Part shown: piece after piece, positions 1-12,777 of the stretch | Layout of the letters: each line of letters begins with the position of its first letter | Numbering within the stretch: position 1 is the stretch's first letter | Assembly (NCBI GenBank): GCA_002900995.3 | Contig: CM035307.1 | Span: 3,410,001-3,474,000 of the forward strand | Length of the DNA stretch: 64,000 bases | Direction of reading: 5' to 3' | Origin: Ganoderma boninense | Lineage: Eukaryota; Basidiomycota; Agaricomycetes; Polyporales; Polyporaceae | Made by a program: the position numbers and the translations under genes | Notes under the pieces: generated by a model | Told to the model about the DNA's origin: nothing | Database searches by the model: none | Seen by the model: the letters and a program-made list of their open reading frames with translations, nothing else

Positions 1-445
1 TGCTCCGCGTGTAGCGCAGCTTCGTGTCGATGATCTTCACGATGGGCTCGGGCTGTTTCGTCACCAGCTCGAGATACTGCGTCTTGCGCTGGACCCTGGG
101 GAGGATGCGGCTGAGGGGGGCAGGTGGGTCGAGCGAGCCAGTCTCGGGGTTGACGAGCCGGACATATGTGAAGGGAATGGCTTCGTTGCGGGGGTTCTGA
201 AGCGGTTTCTCCTTCTTTTCCTCCTCGGCTTCAGCTAAGGGTTGTCCATTCCCGGGACGAGCATTGCGTAGTGACCGTGCCGAGGAACGAGGAGGCTCAG
301 ACTGGGATCTGTCTCGCAAATGTGGAGGGGCGTCCGGCGAGGATGTCGAATACAGGCGAATTCCAGACCGTATGGCAGGAGTGAGCGCAAGACGACACCG
401 TGCGCTGGATACATGGGTATTTCTGCTCCGCGTCAAACCGGGCAT
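1..445 (-). CDS. Mitochondrial translation initiation factor IF-3-like protein, 3' end cut by the window edge
   Basis: The reading frame is open from an ATG at 445 down to base 1, so only the N-terminal ~148 residues are present. The first ~35 residues are rich in Arg and Ser and lack acidic residues, ending near RLYSTSS, which looks like a mitochondrial presequence with its cleavage site. A Lys/Glu-rich linker (EEEKKEK) follows, then a stretch reading IPFTYVRLVNPETGSLDPPAP and, further on, PIVKIIDTKLRY. Both segments match the pattern of the IF3 N-terminal domain (strand, V-R-L-V/I-D, then I-V-K-I-I before an aromatic). IF3 proteins keep the small subunit free of the large one at initiation; a fungal mitochondrial copy would do this on the mitoribosome. 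The C-terminal domain lies outside the window. No intron is seen in the part present. The family call is by motif recognition only. Confidence 0.72.
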   Translation of the reverse strand, partial: MPGLTRSRNTHVSSARCRLALTPAIRSGIRLYSTSSPDAPPHLRDRSQSEPPRSSARSLRNARPGNGQPLAEAEEEKKEKPLQNPRNEAIPFTYVRLVNPETGSLDPPAPLSRILPRVQRKTQYLELVTKQPEPIVKIIDTKLRYTRS

Positions 446-845
446 ACTTCAAAAGGTTATACGACGTACCTCGCGTATAATGAGCCCATGCACCCTCTCA
501 AGCTCGCCATGGTCTCCTTCAGGTGTCACCGTCGACAAACTGAGCCAGGTGGTCGGCAAAGAGCAGATGATGGAAAAGCAGGTGTCTGTGTGTAGCCTGA
601 AGCCACAGAGTACGTCCGAGGAGCGCGTCTGTAGCGGACTGGTGGCTGTGCTATTTGACCTTGTTTGTTGTCCTAGAAAGGAAAGTGGGTTGCCTTTTTA
701 CGCCCAGTGGTTCCCTCGGCCGCGGCCACCGTGCCGCGGGCTGCACGATTTTCCTCCTTCGCTCATGGGGCATAGAAAATATGGCGAATAAAGGATATTA
801 CACCACATATTTACAAGGGAAGGCCTTACAAACTTGTCCGAGTCA
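446..845. other. Intergenic region between the IF-3-like gene and the first monooxygenase
   Basis: This ~400 bp holds the upstream region of the IF-3-like gene and the 3' flank of the monooxygenase, both on the minus strand. The short open frames here have no codon pattern or motif that supports a gene, and nothing else is seen. Confidence 0.6.
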
Positions 846-2685
846 TTATACCTTGTCGGGGAATCGATGCAAAATAACTTCACCCAATTTCTGCATGGTC
901 GCTGCACTCTCCTCCAGCACCGAAGGGCCAAACTGCCAGTCCCTACACCTTTCCATCATCTCGCTCATCTCCAGGAGCTGTTCGCGGTTCAATGCATCTC
1001 CCTTCGCGCTACGTTCTGCCGTCAACCAGGCGAGTTCCGGCGAGTCTAGATGATGCAGTTGTCCTCGTCTGCGAGCGAGGGCCACGATATTCTGCGTAAA
1101 CGGTCGCCTGTTCTCGTCGTAGAGTTGGAGAACCAGGGGTAAGTCCTCTTTAGTGATGTCTGGGTGGCTCATAAGCCTAGCGAGGAAAAAGCCATCCTGC
1201 GCAGGGTTAGAATGAGATATTGCTCCTCCCGACACCACGATCCATCCTTCACGCTTACCAACAAAGACGTACCTCGAAGCTTTGTCCAGCGCCGGCTCCA
1301 AGATGATGGCCCATCGCGTGTGCCTGCCAGCGAAGTCAGCTCGAATGACTCCCCTGAAGCCAGAAATACTAACAGCATCGCCGACGAGACCAACTCGTTC
1401 GTTAACGTAGGTGGGCAGCTTGGTGACTACATTTATCACCCACTTCAATCCTCCATCGACGTACTGCATAGATCTTCAGTAATGTTTTCGACTTTACTTG
1501 GTTAAAAAGAAACAATGCTCGCTTGGACTAGTTCTCGCACGTCTGGCTCCCAACCAGCGAAGTCCTTGACAATCTCGTCTCTGGTTGCCACTGACGTCCA
1601 TGGTCCGTCATAAATTGTCCCTTCTTCTCCAGGGTAACTGACTCCGGCGCCGACATTGAGGATTCGGCCTTGTGAAACAGGATATGTTACTATATGCTGA
1701 AGAAGTTTCGTAAACGATCAATGAGGAGAGTGATAGCAACTGGCACACGAAGCATGTACCCTGTTTTTGCCACAATACTGGATGCAATCAGTTAGCTTCC
1801 TGGACCACTCAATCATCAGAGGAACTCACTATGACAAGATCGGATGTGTCGAACGCCCTGTGTTCGGCGACGCCCGGAGGCAACATGTCCTTCCTAATGA
1901 GACACCTGTACACCACTTCGCCCGAGAAGACGGGCGTAATGTGGGACCTGAGCTGCTCTGCTTCGTCGGTCTTGCCTTCCGCCTCCGCATCATTCGCAAG
2001 CTTGGAATACATCGTGGCCCTCACTCTGGAACGGATCCCGTCACATCCCAAAAGTACATCACACACTTCCACACTACCGTCCTCGAAGAGTAGCTCCACG
2101 CCGAGAGATTGTGGAAGCTGGATGTAAGATACGAGCCGCTTATTCAAGCGGACCTTGTTCTTTGGAAGGAGGTGCTTCAAAAGGGCTTTCTGTAGCTCAG
2201 CTCTGAAAAATGAATAGTTCATCTCTAATGCGCAATGTGAGCAGGAGCGGCACAAGCGGGAGATAGCAGAAGCTCTCACCGTCCCTAACGGTATGATCGA
2301 TGACAACGCCCTCCGCTTGGTCCGATTTGCGGTGAGTATGGGGGATGCCTGCCACTCACGTCATGCCACCGTCGTCGGGAACGTTTGTAAGAAAAACGTA
2401 CATGGTTTCCCTCCATCTCCCGCAACTTTCAACAGAGACTTCTCGAGACCAATGGCCTGAATGATGGACCACGCACGAGGCGCGAGTCCGATGCCTGCTC
2501 CTATCTCGGATAGCTCGGAGACGGTCTCGTAGATTACGACATCGACATCAGGAGCGAACTTCTGCAAAGAAAGGGCGAAGATAAGGCCGCTCAAGCCGGC
2601 TCCTCTGCAGACATCGTATTAGAACGGGTGACTGGAACTTCGAGATCACGAGAACTTACACGACGGCGATGGTAAACTTTGGCAT
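846..2685 (-). CDS. FAD-dependent monooxygenase, salicylate-hydroxylase-like (copy 1 of a tandem pair)
   Basis: Predicted group A flavoprotein monooxygenase, which uses NAD(P)H and O2 to hydroxylate an aromatic substrate. The first exon (2660-2685) encodes MPKFTIAVV and splices to GAGLSG, giving the GxGxxG dinucleotide-binding fingerprint. The middle exon has the DG motif (DVLLGCDGIRS near 2030-2070). A later exon carries the GD motif: RVGLVGDA joins across an intron to AHAMGHHLGAGAGQ. The C-terminal part includes RRPFTQNI and ends at a TAA at 846. At least six short introns are needed and all key motifs survive splicing, so the gene looks intact at roughly 430 residues. It lies head-to-tail with a close paralogue upstream. 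The substrate is unknown: salicylate, 6-hydroxynicotinate and secondary-metabolite intermediates are all used in this family. Confidence 0.85.
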
Positions 2686-3150
2686 ACTATCCGACAAATA
2701 TCAATCAAGAGGGACTGGGGGGTGTGGGGGGAGGCGGTTCTCCCCCGATTCCAACCGTCTTTATATCCTTACCCAGGCTCGTGGGTCTGGGTAGATGTTC
2801 TCCCTATTGGAAGAGAGCAAACCTCGAAGGGACGGACTAGCACCTACATATAGCTGATCCATTCTCGCCGCTCCTAGGTAGTGACTAAGCCAGGTGAGAG
2901 GGAGACAGTAATATCACACGCTTCGTCGATTATTAGACCGGTGAGAAGTGGACATGACTGCACTCTGAATATCGAAGACCGTCGTTCTGCTGAACAGTCA
3001 TGCCGAGAAGCCTGTCATATGTGTAGAGGATTTATCTGTGACAGAGGGCAATTGAGCACAGCGTGAGCAGATGTTGCACTGAGTGCTAGTAAAATCCAGC
3101 ACGCACCATCAGCTGCTTCACCGCTTCACCCCTCAGACCATGTGCAAATG
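2686..3150. other. Spacer between the tandem monooxygenases
   Basis: This 465 bp spacer holds the promoter of copy 1 (with the TATA-like element at 2760) and the 3' end region of copy 2. No further gene or repeat is seen. Confidence 0.6.
2760..2765 (-). promoter_or_regulatory. Probable TATA box of monooxygenase copy 1
   Basis: Read on the minus strand this is TATAAA, about 75 nt upstream of the predicted start at 2685. Spacing and sequence fit a fungal TATA element. There is no experimental support. Confidence 0.45.
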
Positions 3151-4952
3151 CTATGCCCCTGCAAGAATCCGATCGAGCTGTTGCATGGCTCCTGCAACGT
3201 CCTCGGCAACGGAGGATCCATCTTGCCAATCCCTCAACACTTGCATCGTCTGCCCGACTTCCCACAGCTGGTCCATCGATAATGCCCTGCCAGTCGCGCT
3301 CAGCTCCGGGGTGAGGTCCGCGAATTGTGGTGCAGTCAGATGGTGTAGTTGGCCCCTCCTGCGAGCAAGATCACTGATGGTTTGAGTAAATGGACGCCTA
3401 ATCTCGTCGTAGACTTGCAGCGCTGTAGAGACGTTCTCCTTGGTGATATCCGGGCGAGCCAGCAGCTGGGCGAGCATGAATGCATCCTATTACATCGCCG
3501 TTTGGTGACATGATAGCTGCGCTCGAAAGGAACCTGCTTACTTCAATACATTGACCCGCGCCTGCGCCGAGGTGTGGGCACATGGCGTGGGCCTATGAGA
3601 AAATTGTCAAGATCGCACTTATCGATATGGACTAATTGGAGTCTATGCTTACCGCGTCTCCTACGAGGGCAACCCGTCCCTGAACGAAAGTCGGCAGTTT
3701 GGTAACAACATTGATCGCCCATTTGAGACCACTGTCGACATGCTAATTCCTCGAATTGTGTCATCTGAAGTTAACAAACAGAAGAGCGTATGTACGTACT
3801 TTGATGATTTCTTGGACCTGAGGTTCCCAGCTTTCAAATCCTTTGACGATATCATCCTTTCCAACTGGTGATGTCCACGGTCCTTCATAGATAGTGCCCT
3901 CCGTTCCTGGAATACTAATCCCAACGCCTACGTTGATGATGCGTCCTTGGGCGATCGGGTATGTAACAAGATGCTGAAGACATGGTCGGCGGACATATCA
4001 TGCCTGCTGCGTGTACCCACCTTGTTCTTCCCGCAATACTGCACAGCAACCGAACAACACTGAATATTGCACCAGTTTGAAACAGGTAAATGCGTACTCA
4101 CCACTATCAAAACTGAGCTGTTAATTGCCGGATGACTCTTAAGCTCGTCTGGAAGGAGCTGATCCTTCCTGATCAAGCATCTATACATCTCCTCTCCCGA
4201 GAACACGGCCGCCTTGTGAGAACGCAACTCAGCGGCTTCTTCGGGTCTTCCGGCACGTTGCGCAGTCTCCGCAAGCTGGGAATACATCGCGGCTCGGATG
4301 ACCGAACGGATGCCGTCGCACCCAAGGAGGACGTCGCATCTCGCAGTGGTGCCATCCTGGAAGCGTAGGACAATACCATCGTGTGACTGCTCGTAAGCGA
4401 GTACTCGCTTGCCTAGGCGGACCTGGCGCGGCGGTTGTACCAGCTGCAAGAACGCGTTCTGCAGGTCCGCCCTATGAAACGAATAGTTTCTCTCTGACTC
4501 TTCGGGTCAACTCCTTGCCCCGTCATGGAAAAGCTTAACACTTACCTGTGACCTCGACCCTGTCGAAGTCGACTCCCTCCGCCTGGTCCGACTTACGATG
4601 CACGAGAGAAATCACTGCCCAAACCGGCGTGTAAGCTCGATTAAGATGCATGACCAAATGCACGGACTTGGGCGATCTCCATCCCCAGATATCTTCAGCA
4701 ACGTTTCCTCGATGCCGAGTGCCTGCACCATCGCCCATGTCCTTGGCGCAAGGCCTATTCCGGCCCCGATCTCAGCAAGCTCTGCAGCGCCTTCATAGAT
4801 TTCGAAATCAACGTCTGGTGCGAAAGTCTGCAGGGAGATGGCTAGCGCTAGGCCGCTCAAACCGGCGCCGCTGCAGCGCACAGAACCTGGTCAGTAGATA
4901 CGAGTATAGACACGCTGACCACTCACATAATCGCCACCGTAAACTTGGACAT
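3151..4952 (-). CDS. FAD-dependent monooxygenase, salicylate-hydroxylase-like (copy 2 of a tandem pair)
   Basis: Paralogue of the gene at 846-2685 with the same domain order and a matching intron pattern. MSKFTVAII splices into GAGLSG (GxGxxG). The N-terminal half contains FAPDVDFEIYE, the centre DVLLGCDGIRS (DG motif), and the 3' part joins GRVALVGDA to AHAMCPHLGAGAGQCIE (GD motif). The last exon ends in MQQLDRILAGA before a TAG at 3151. The segment HRKSDQAEGV near 4580 has a close counterpart (RKSDQAEGV) in copy 1, which supports recent duplication. All expected motifs are present after splicing, so I see no sign of decay. The catalysed reaction is presumably aromatic hydroxylation with FAD and NAD(P)H. 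The two copies may differ in substrate, but the sequence alone does not show it. Confidence 0.85.
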
Positions 4953-5620
4953 TGTCAGTGTCAGGAAAGATGCCTGGTGCGCCCACGCAATAATCGTTCG
5001 TCTTATATTGTCAGATTGGTATCGACAGTGTTCCCAGGAGCTATTCAAACTGAATTCGTCGCCCAATACATAGAAAAAGGCCGTGGGGGCACAAGGGTCA
5101 CCTGTTTCACGAGCTTTGTAAGTTGCAGGAACTGGGCGATTACTGTATTTTGGGTCAGGTGAGGCGCATCAAGGGGTCTTGTTCTCTCCGGATGAGCTGA
5201 GCGTGGTGCGGAGAAATTCTGGTTCACGAGGATACAGACATGGTCACCGTTTGGAAGCGAGGTGTTCGTCGATGTGGACATGCGATTCATATTCAACGCT
5301 TCATGAGCTCTACCACAAGAGTTGTTTCGGCTAGTAGACTTCCCACTGCTCAGCAACACGTTACTGCAAAAGGATGTCCACACACCAGACAACGCGCCTC
5401 GAATCGGGTGACAGGCAACTAAAGTTCCAGAACGGACGCCCGGTGTCTAAACAAAATCCAATAATCCAAACGTAACAACACTTTCCGGTTACAACAGGCT
5501 CAACGACACCACATGCGACGTTCGCGGGAGTACTAAACACAGCCCAAAGTTCGCGATTAGTATACCCCAAAGGTCCGCTGAGTAGTGCAAGGAGATGCGC
5601 CTAGTGATATTATAGGCATT
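4953..5620. other. Intergenic region upstream of monooxygenase copy 2 and downstream of the prolyl oligopeptidase
   Basis: About 670 bp. Besides the TATA-like element at 5002-5007, no gene is recognised. The open frames around 5045-5570 are short, mutually antisense and lack intron or motif support. Confidence 0.55.
5002..5007 (-). promoter_or_regulatory. Probable TATA-like element of monooxygenase copy 2
   Basis: TATAAG on the minus strand, about 50 nt upstream of the start at 4952. Its place mirrors the TATA box of copy 1, so the duplicated gene probably kept its core promoter. The 5' UTR would be very short. Confidence 0.35.
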
Positions 5621-8600
5621 TCAACCATCTCGCGGCTTGAGCCCCAGTGCCTGTGCGATGAAGCCGTACTTGTCCGCCCATTCTTGGATTCTGTCAGACT
5701 TGTCAGTTATACAACTTATATAGGCCGGAGAAGATAGCGCGCACCTTTGCTGGGTCGACTTTCCCGCGCCATGACCCGCTTTCTTGTCGATGCGGATCAG
5801 AAGTGGATTGGGGTTGCCTGGCTTCAGGTGCTGCAGGGTCGCCGCGTGCTTGAACGAGTGGAGTGGCACAACACGATCATCATCTGTTCGGTGTCAGCGA
5901 CTGAGGAAAGGAGTACGAAAAAAGTCAAGGGTCACGCACGGTCTGCCGTCAGAAGCATGAGCGGCGGAAGCACCTTGTCCTCCGGGATGTTGTGCACAGG
6001 CGAAATAGGGTAAATGAAATCGAAATCGTGCGCGTCATGGGGATCTCCATAGTCGGACGTCCAGGCGCGGCCTAAAGAAGGCAAAAGAGTAATTTAGCGG
6101 TCTGACCCGGTCCCGAAAGTGACCAGCTAACTCACCGATCGTGAAGTCTGCAAACTATGAAAGAGGGTCACGAGTACAGAGAAGCAACGCGGTAAGCAAA
6201 GTCACAGGAACGCAGTGTGGAGAGAAAGGCAAACAATTAATTACCTTGAGAAGGTCAAGCACACCCACGTCGGCAACTGCTGCTCCCAAGAGACCCTCTG
6301 GGGCGCGGTTTACGCACGCTGCGACGAGAAGGCCTGGCGATTCCCGCGATGCATCGCGGGTGCGAGGGAAGGCATAGTTTGATGGAATAGACGAATAAGC
6401 GAAGCAGGTCGAAGGATCAGCATCTGATACAAATAAGCAAAGAAGGGAAACGCACCTCCATTAGAGCCTCCATTGATCGCAACTTTGCCCGGAGCGGCAT
6501 ACTTGTTGTCGACAAGGTATTGTCTAAAATAGAAGGAGTTGAACGGGCTTTGACGAAGGAAGACAGTGGCATGGAATGGCATACGTGGCAGCAATGAAGT
6601 CGTCAAAGCAGTTCACCTGCAGGTCCGGGGTCAACAAACAAGGTTCCGTGCTCGGCGGTGAGGGTTAAAGCCTATCGCTCACCTTGCGCTCTCGTGTTCC
6701 AGCAAGGTGCCATTCCTCTCCAAACTCCCCGCCTCCTCGGATGTTAGCGACAGCAAGAATGGCGCCATATTTCTGCATCCATGTCAGGATAGTCGGGCTG
6801 AAGAAGGGGTTGATCGATATCGTGAACCCGCCGTAGCCTATATGCTCATGATTAGTTATCTTCACTCCATCGGACGCACAGAAATACATGGATGCGATAC
6901 GCACCATACTGCAGAGCAGGCGCTGTGCCGTCGAACTGGGTGTCTTTGTGCCGAACGATGAACATCGGCACACGTGTGCCATCCTTGCTAGTGTACCAAA
7001 CCTGGCCCCGAATTACCATCCTCGCACAGAAGGGAACGGTGAACGTGAAACACATACCTGCTCGGCGGAGAAGTCGTCGGGATTCAATCCACTCACAAGC
7101 GTTGTACGGTACGTGCTCCACCGCTTGTCTTCATCCTTCACACTGAAGTCGTACTTCGCCACAAGGCCCGGAGTGGTGAATCCTGTGAGTGTGGAGAAAA
7201 ACCACGACTGCTTACGACGCCCGTTTATCGTCGCGGCGCCGACGAAGTCCGGGGCGAGACGCTGGAGCTGTTTGCCGGTGGAGAGCTGATAAACGTAAAC
7301 TTCATCCTTGACCTAGATGCCCGTACACGTTTGTTAGCTCCACAGGAATATTAGTAGGATAGGCTTTCTTACGTTCCGCTTGTACACAACCGCGGCATAG
7401 TCGTCATTAATGGCGAGTACGTCCTGCAAATGGGCATGCTCGTCGTGTGCGATGAGATCCTGGAAGACGCGCTTCTCGGGTGCATCGGCAAGGTCCACCG
7501 TCACAAGCTTATATTGGGGCGCGTCCTTGTTCGTCAGGAGGTATAATTTTGTCCCATCGTTAGCAATGCTGTAAGCAAGCCCATATCAGCACCCCGAAGA
7601 CTGTCCAAGCGATGTATAGAAGCCATGGGGAATGGAATGAAGATGCACACATCAGGTAGATGAAGATACTTACTATTCATAGTTGGCCTCGAACTCGTTA
7701 ATGAGCTTATCCCAAACTAGGTTTGGCCCAATCGTGTCCTTCTGGAGGTCCGCAACCCACAAAAGGAGTTTCTGTCGCAAGGAAGGGAAGCGACGAGTGT
7801 GAGAGGGGACCACGCGGCGAGTTCGGGGTTGTACGCACTCGCGACGTGTCCCGGCGGACGGAGAGCAAGAGATAGCGACCGTCGACTTCCGTGATCTGGG
7901 TACCCCACATCCATTCCGGGTTCAAAGGGTCCTTGTACACCAGAATATCTTCCGCTAAACACCCATAACACAGCGAGGATTGAGTAAATGTCAATCACAG
8001 GTGAAAACAAACAACGTACACTGAGGCGTCCCCAGCTTGTGGTAGTAGAGCATAGCATTCTTGTCACTGTCGGTCTCGGTACCAGCCTTGTCTTCGGAGG
8101 CCGAACCATGGGATTGACGCTCTCCAAAACGCTACGACGATTACACACGACTATGAGCATTTACACGCCTGGGAACTCCAAGGCGATGCTCACCTGGTAG
8201 AAGAAACCCTTGGAATCGTGTGTCCACGAAATGCCAGAGAATTTCACGAAGCGTATCTCTTCGGAAAGCCGCCCTTCGTCATGAGACACCTCCTTTCCCT
8301 CGACAGGCGCAAGAGGCGCAGATGTGGGCCGGACATAGATCGTGCAGAAGTCACTGCCCTACGGGGGATATCGCGCATTGTGAGTGTATCGTCGAGTTTT
8401 TGGAAGGGACGGTCACTCACCGAACGAGAGATCCCGTATGCAAAGTGGTCCCCAGATCGCGAGAACGAGCTCACGTTGATAGATGCGGTGCCGTCAGAGG
8501 ACAACAAATTGGGCTATGCGGTCACATATCTCAGTAATTGCTTCGCATGACAGAAAGCAGCGGAACATACATCAAAAAAGACTTCCCCTCCCGCGCCATC

Positions 8601-9109
8601 TTCCTTGGAAAAATCTGGGAGGGTGCTGTCTTTGGAACGGTAGATGACTGATGCGGTCCATCCGATGAGTACCCTGCCAGAACCCTATGAACTGTGCGCC
8701 ACTTCGGAAAAACTCACCAGACTGGGCCTGGAGGCCGGTGTTATAGTACCAATACCAACGCCCGTCATCTTTCAGCGACGGCGCCGAGAACTGAAGGAGA
8801 GGACAAGGTTTGGCAGGCGCAAATGGAGTCGGATGTGCAAAACACAAGGCGTACCTTAGCATAATCCATGTTCTTCCGAATTTGCTCTTCTAGATCATTC
8901 CTCTCAGGATTCTGGTCCAAGTACTCGCGAGTGTACTTCTCTTGGGCCGTCGTCCATTGCTCGGTCTCGTCTGTGTTCTGCTCTAGCCACCGGTAGGGGT
9001 CGGACACGCGAACCTCGCCGTGCTTCTCGCTCTTGTACACGTCGACATGGTCGAGACGGCGGGCGGCGGGGTACCGGTTGGGGACCCAGGCAGTAGGAGT
9101 GGGGGGCAT
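5621..9109 (-). CDS. Prolyl oligopeptidase (serine peptidase family S9A)
   Basis: Cytosolic serine peptidase that cuts peptides after proline. The start at 9109 (MPPTPTAW) is followed by the N-terminal cap region with [10 protein letters not shown] and a seven-bladed propeller ([20 protein letters not shown]). An in-frame upstream extension to about 9232 also exists and could add a targeting sequence. The C-terminal alpha/beta-hydrolase domain contains [25 protein letters not shown] and GGSNGG, where the serine codon at 6463-6465 is the nucleophile. The catalytic Asp lies in [10 protein letters not shown] near 5870 and the His in GHGAGK near 5770. The exon after the serine reads [20 protein letters not shown] and continues DVGVLDLLK, as in classical PREP enzymes. 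More than ten short introns interrupt the gene. It appears intact, and a housekeeping peptidase is the simplest reading. Confidence 0.9.
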
Positions 9110-9375
9110 GGCACGCGAGCAGGAAGTCGAGATAGAGCGTGTCAAGAGCGTGTATCGGATTGTGCGGCTTATATGCGTCGCTACGGATGGAGTTCGGAGG
9201 GATGTTGCCACGGATGAGAAAAGGCAGGGCATGTGCTTTATGGGAAGGATCTGACTCTGCAATTATATCGATTGGATGGCGCACGCCGTGCAAAGCAATC
9301 TCTGGCACAGGAATATATGGCGTCAGCGCGACTGTTTGGCATCATCTAGAATGGTGCCTCAGATGGCGATAATAA

Positions 9376-9769
9376 TTACACGTTAAGCTGAGCACGGAAG
9401 GCGAATTCGCCATCGATTGGTGTGCTGGCGCTAGCAAGGAGGGGCACGGGGCAGGTCGCCGCTGTCTGGATGTTGGAGAATGTGGCGCCGAGAATGTGCG
9501 GGGCAACGGTGGCGACTTCAAGTTCAGCGGCGACGCCGGCGAGGAAGGACACGGCGAAAACAGCGCGTTCCTCAGTGGCGTCTATTCAGAATTCTAATCT
9601 GGTCACTTAAGCGCACAAGATTGGCGCCGCAAGAGTCGCCCCCTCCGTCATCTTGCTCGGCGTCCACGGCACTCGCCTCGTCACCCTCCTCGACGTTCTC
9701 CTGCCCCGCCTCGTCCATCTGCTCGTTCTCAGCAGCGGGCGCCGCGGATGTCCCAAACGCACCAACCAC
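9376..9769 (-). CDS. Possible small two-exon gene of unknown function (weak)
   Basis: A minus-strand frame from 9769 begins MVGAFGTSAAP and is very acidic (AENEQMDEAGQENVEEGDE). A second open segment (about 9376-9560) ends in FAFRAQLNV before a TAA at 9376. Joining them needs an intron of about 35-90 nt whose donor I cannot fix. The 5' end would overlap the first exon of the mitochondrial carrier at 9748-9798 on the other strand, which counts against it. It has no recognised domain. It may instead be chance coding bias in a GC-rich promoter. Confidence 0.22.
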
Positions 9770-11204
9770 AGCCGAGCTTCTTCCCCACCGCGGCCCTTGT
9801 GCGTGCTTCTTTCCCTGTAGTGACTGCTCTGCGCGTGTCCAAACTGACTCTATCCACCGGCTAGGATCATGCCTTCGCGGGACTCGGCGCGGGGGTCGTC
9901 GCCGTGCTGTGCATGCACCCCCTTGACCTCCTCAAAGTCAAGTTCCAGGTAGCGACTGAAAAGCCTCAGGGTGGGGTGGGGCGCGCCATTTGGTCCTCTC
10001 TCAAGGGTATCCACGCCAGCGACGGGTGGAAGGGACTCTACCGTGGTGTTGGCGCCAACGTCGCCGGGAACGCGTCCAGTTGGGGTCTTTACTTCCTTTT
10101 GTGAGTTCTCGCCCACGAACGCATGTTGATGTTGCTAAGCGACCTCCAATACGCCCTGCGCTGACTTCCGTAACGTTCTGCCACACGCGGTACGCGCATA
10201 CAGTTACCACATGCTCAAGCAGCGCGCTTCAGGTGGTGATCCGAGCCACCACCTCTCACCTGGAGCTTTTCTGTTATGTTCTGCGCAAGCGAGTTCGCAC
10301 ATTCTACATCGCTCCATTGTTCCTGGCTGACATGGTGCACGTTGTGGTCCCTTTCCCCGCTCTGTTCGCGTGCTAAGGCGCGGTAACGGCAATTATGACA
10401 AATCCGATATGGGTGGTCAAAGTCCGCATGTTCACAACGAGGCCCGACGACCCAACAGCGTACCGCAGTCTATGGCGTGAGTGAGGATTGTGCTGGACCC
10501 TCTGATAGAAAGTTCACGATAGCTTAGATGGCTTCTCGAACATCTGGCGGAATGAGGGCCTCGCTGGCTTGTACCGCGGAACGAGCTTAGCGCTGGTTGG
10601 GGTCGGTAATGGTGCCATACAATTCATGGCATATGAAGAAATGAAGCAGTGGGGCTTTGACCGCAAAAAACGACAATTTGCGAAGGCTGGGAAGGAGTAC
10701 ACTCCTGCTGACGACAAACTGGTACGTCAATTCCTCTTAGTACACGTTAACTTCGAGCTGGGTTTACCCACTACGATCACTCTTCAGTCAAACACTGCAT
10801 ATACAATGATGTCTGGAGCGAGCAAGCTATTCGCCTTGGCTTCCACTTACCCATACCAGGTGGTCCGCTCTCGAATACAAGTGAGTGCCGTCCGCCGTCC
10901 ATGGCAAGGATTCCATGACTTCAGTGGTTAACTTGGGTCTCCCATCTCCCCCTGCAATGCTGGCTACCACCGCTAGAACAATCTCACATCACATCTATAT
11001 CCCACTATTCCGGTATGTATCAAGAAAACTTGGGTAGAGGAGGGTGTCCGCGGCTTCTATCGAGGGCTCGGCACGAACCTCGTGCGCGTCCTACCAGGGA
11101 CATGCGTCACGTTCGTCGTCTATGAGAACCTTGCGTGGCTTCTTCGGTCAACTGCCATTCGGAGGGATCAAAGAAAAGAGCTTGCGGCGGGAGAAGGCTC
11201 TTGA
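9748..11204 (+). CDS. FLX1: Mitochondrial carrier, FLX1/SLC25A32-type (FAD or folate transporter)
   Basis: Inner-membrane carrier of the SLC25 family. The 51-nt first exon (9748-9798, MSQTHQPQPS...) splices in phase 0 to an exon at 9865 reading FAGLGAGVVAVLCMHPLDLLKVKFQ. PLDLLKVKFQ is the first carrier signature (PxDxxKxxxQ). The second repeat has NPIWVVKVRM and DDPTAYRSLW. The third has YPYQVVRSRIQ followed by GVRGFYRGLGTN. NPIWVVK and the following GAIQFMAYEEMKQWGF are typical of the FLX1/SLC25A32 subgroup, known for FAD or folate import into mitochondria. The gene uses about seven exons and stops at 11204. A flavin link to the two FAD monooxygenases and the acyl-CoA dehydrogenase nearby is notable, but nothing shows co-regulation. 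Confidence 0.85.
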
Positions 11205-11964
11205 AGAGGTGCATCTCCCTGAGCAACATGTTTCTCTCCACGAGGCGTTGTTCGCTGGACATACCTTGAAAGTTGGCCTGGCCGCGACCTCGCCGTCATC
11301 CCGTTTTCTGTTTGGAACTCGGGGTTCTCCTTAAACGGTTCCTCGGACTGCTGAAAAGGAACTTCATGATCATACTTCAAGGAAGATGGAGGACGCTGCT
11401 GATGTTATGTTGCAACTTGGAGCTGCTGCTATAGACCCACCCTACTCATTTCATGTAGACATCAATAGCGATACCTACCCTATATTCCACCAGACTAATG
11501 AGCCATATTTTAGCACACCTATACCGGCGTTTCGGGTCCAGACTTGGGCCCTTGTGCATAATTCCTTCCTGATCTACCCGGCATACGTTCTTTGACATCT
11601 TCTCCCAATATTCATTCCCCTCAGCGACAATCAAAAAACTCTATTCGAGGATTTGGGGCCACGCTGACAGAAAATTTGTAACCTAAACAGTTGAAAGTCT
11701 AGCCTATCAGAGATGGGGACGGCATGGTCAGCCGCACCGTGGTCCACGGACGGACAACCGCAACCACAACGGCGCATATATCCATCGATGTGCCTCAGTC
11801 AGCATGCCTCCGGAGCGGCGGTGGCATATCAAAGGGTATGGATACCCCGATCATAGACGGGCCGCTGTCATGCAGGTACGCTAAGTAGTACCCATACTAT
11901 TGTGGGGCAGGCTGGGGCAGAGGGATAGATTGTCGCTGGGACCACGGGGAAGGTCCAGCCAGGA
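11205..11964. other. Convergent intergenic region between the carrier and TAD2
   Basis: About 760 bp where two genes end tail-to-tail. Short open frames occur (for example near 11386-11595 and 11900-12118) but none has motif, splice or codon-bias support; the last overlaps TAD2 exons antisense. Nothing else is seen. Confidence 0.55.

Positions 11965-12777
<813 letters not shown>

Noticed and set aside
5621..9109. Prolyl oligopeptidase as a specialised peptide macrocyclase
   Set aside because: No precursor-peptide gene or matching cluster is visible, and the sequence motifs fit the classical housekeeping enzyme.
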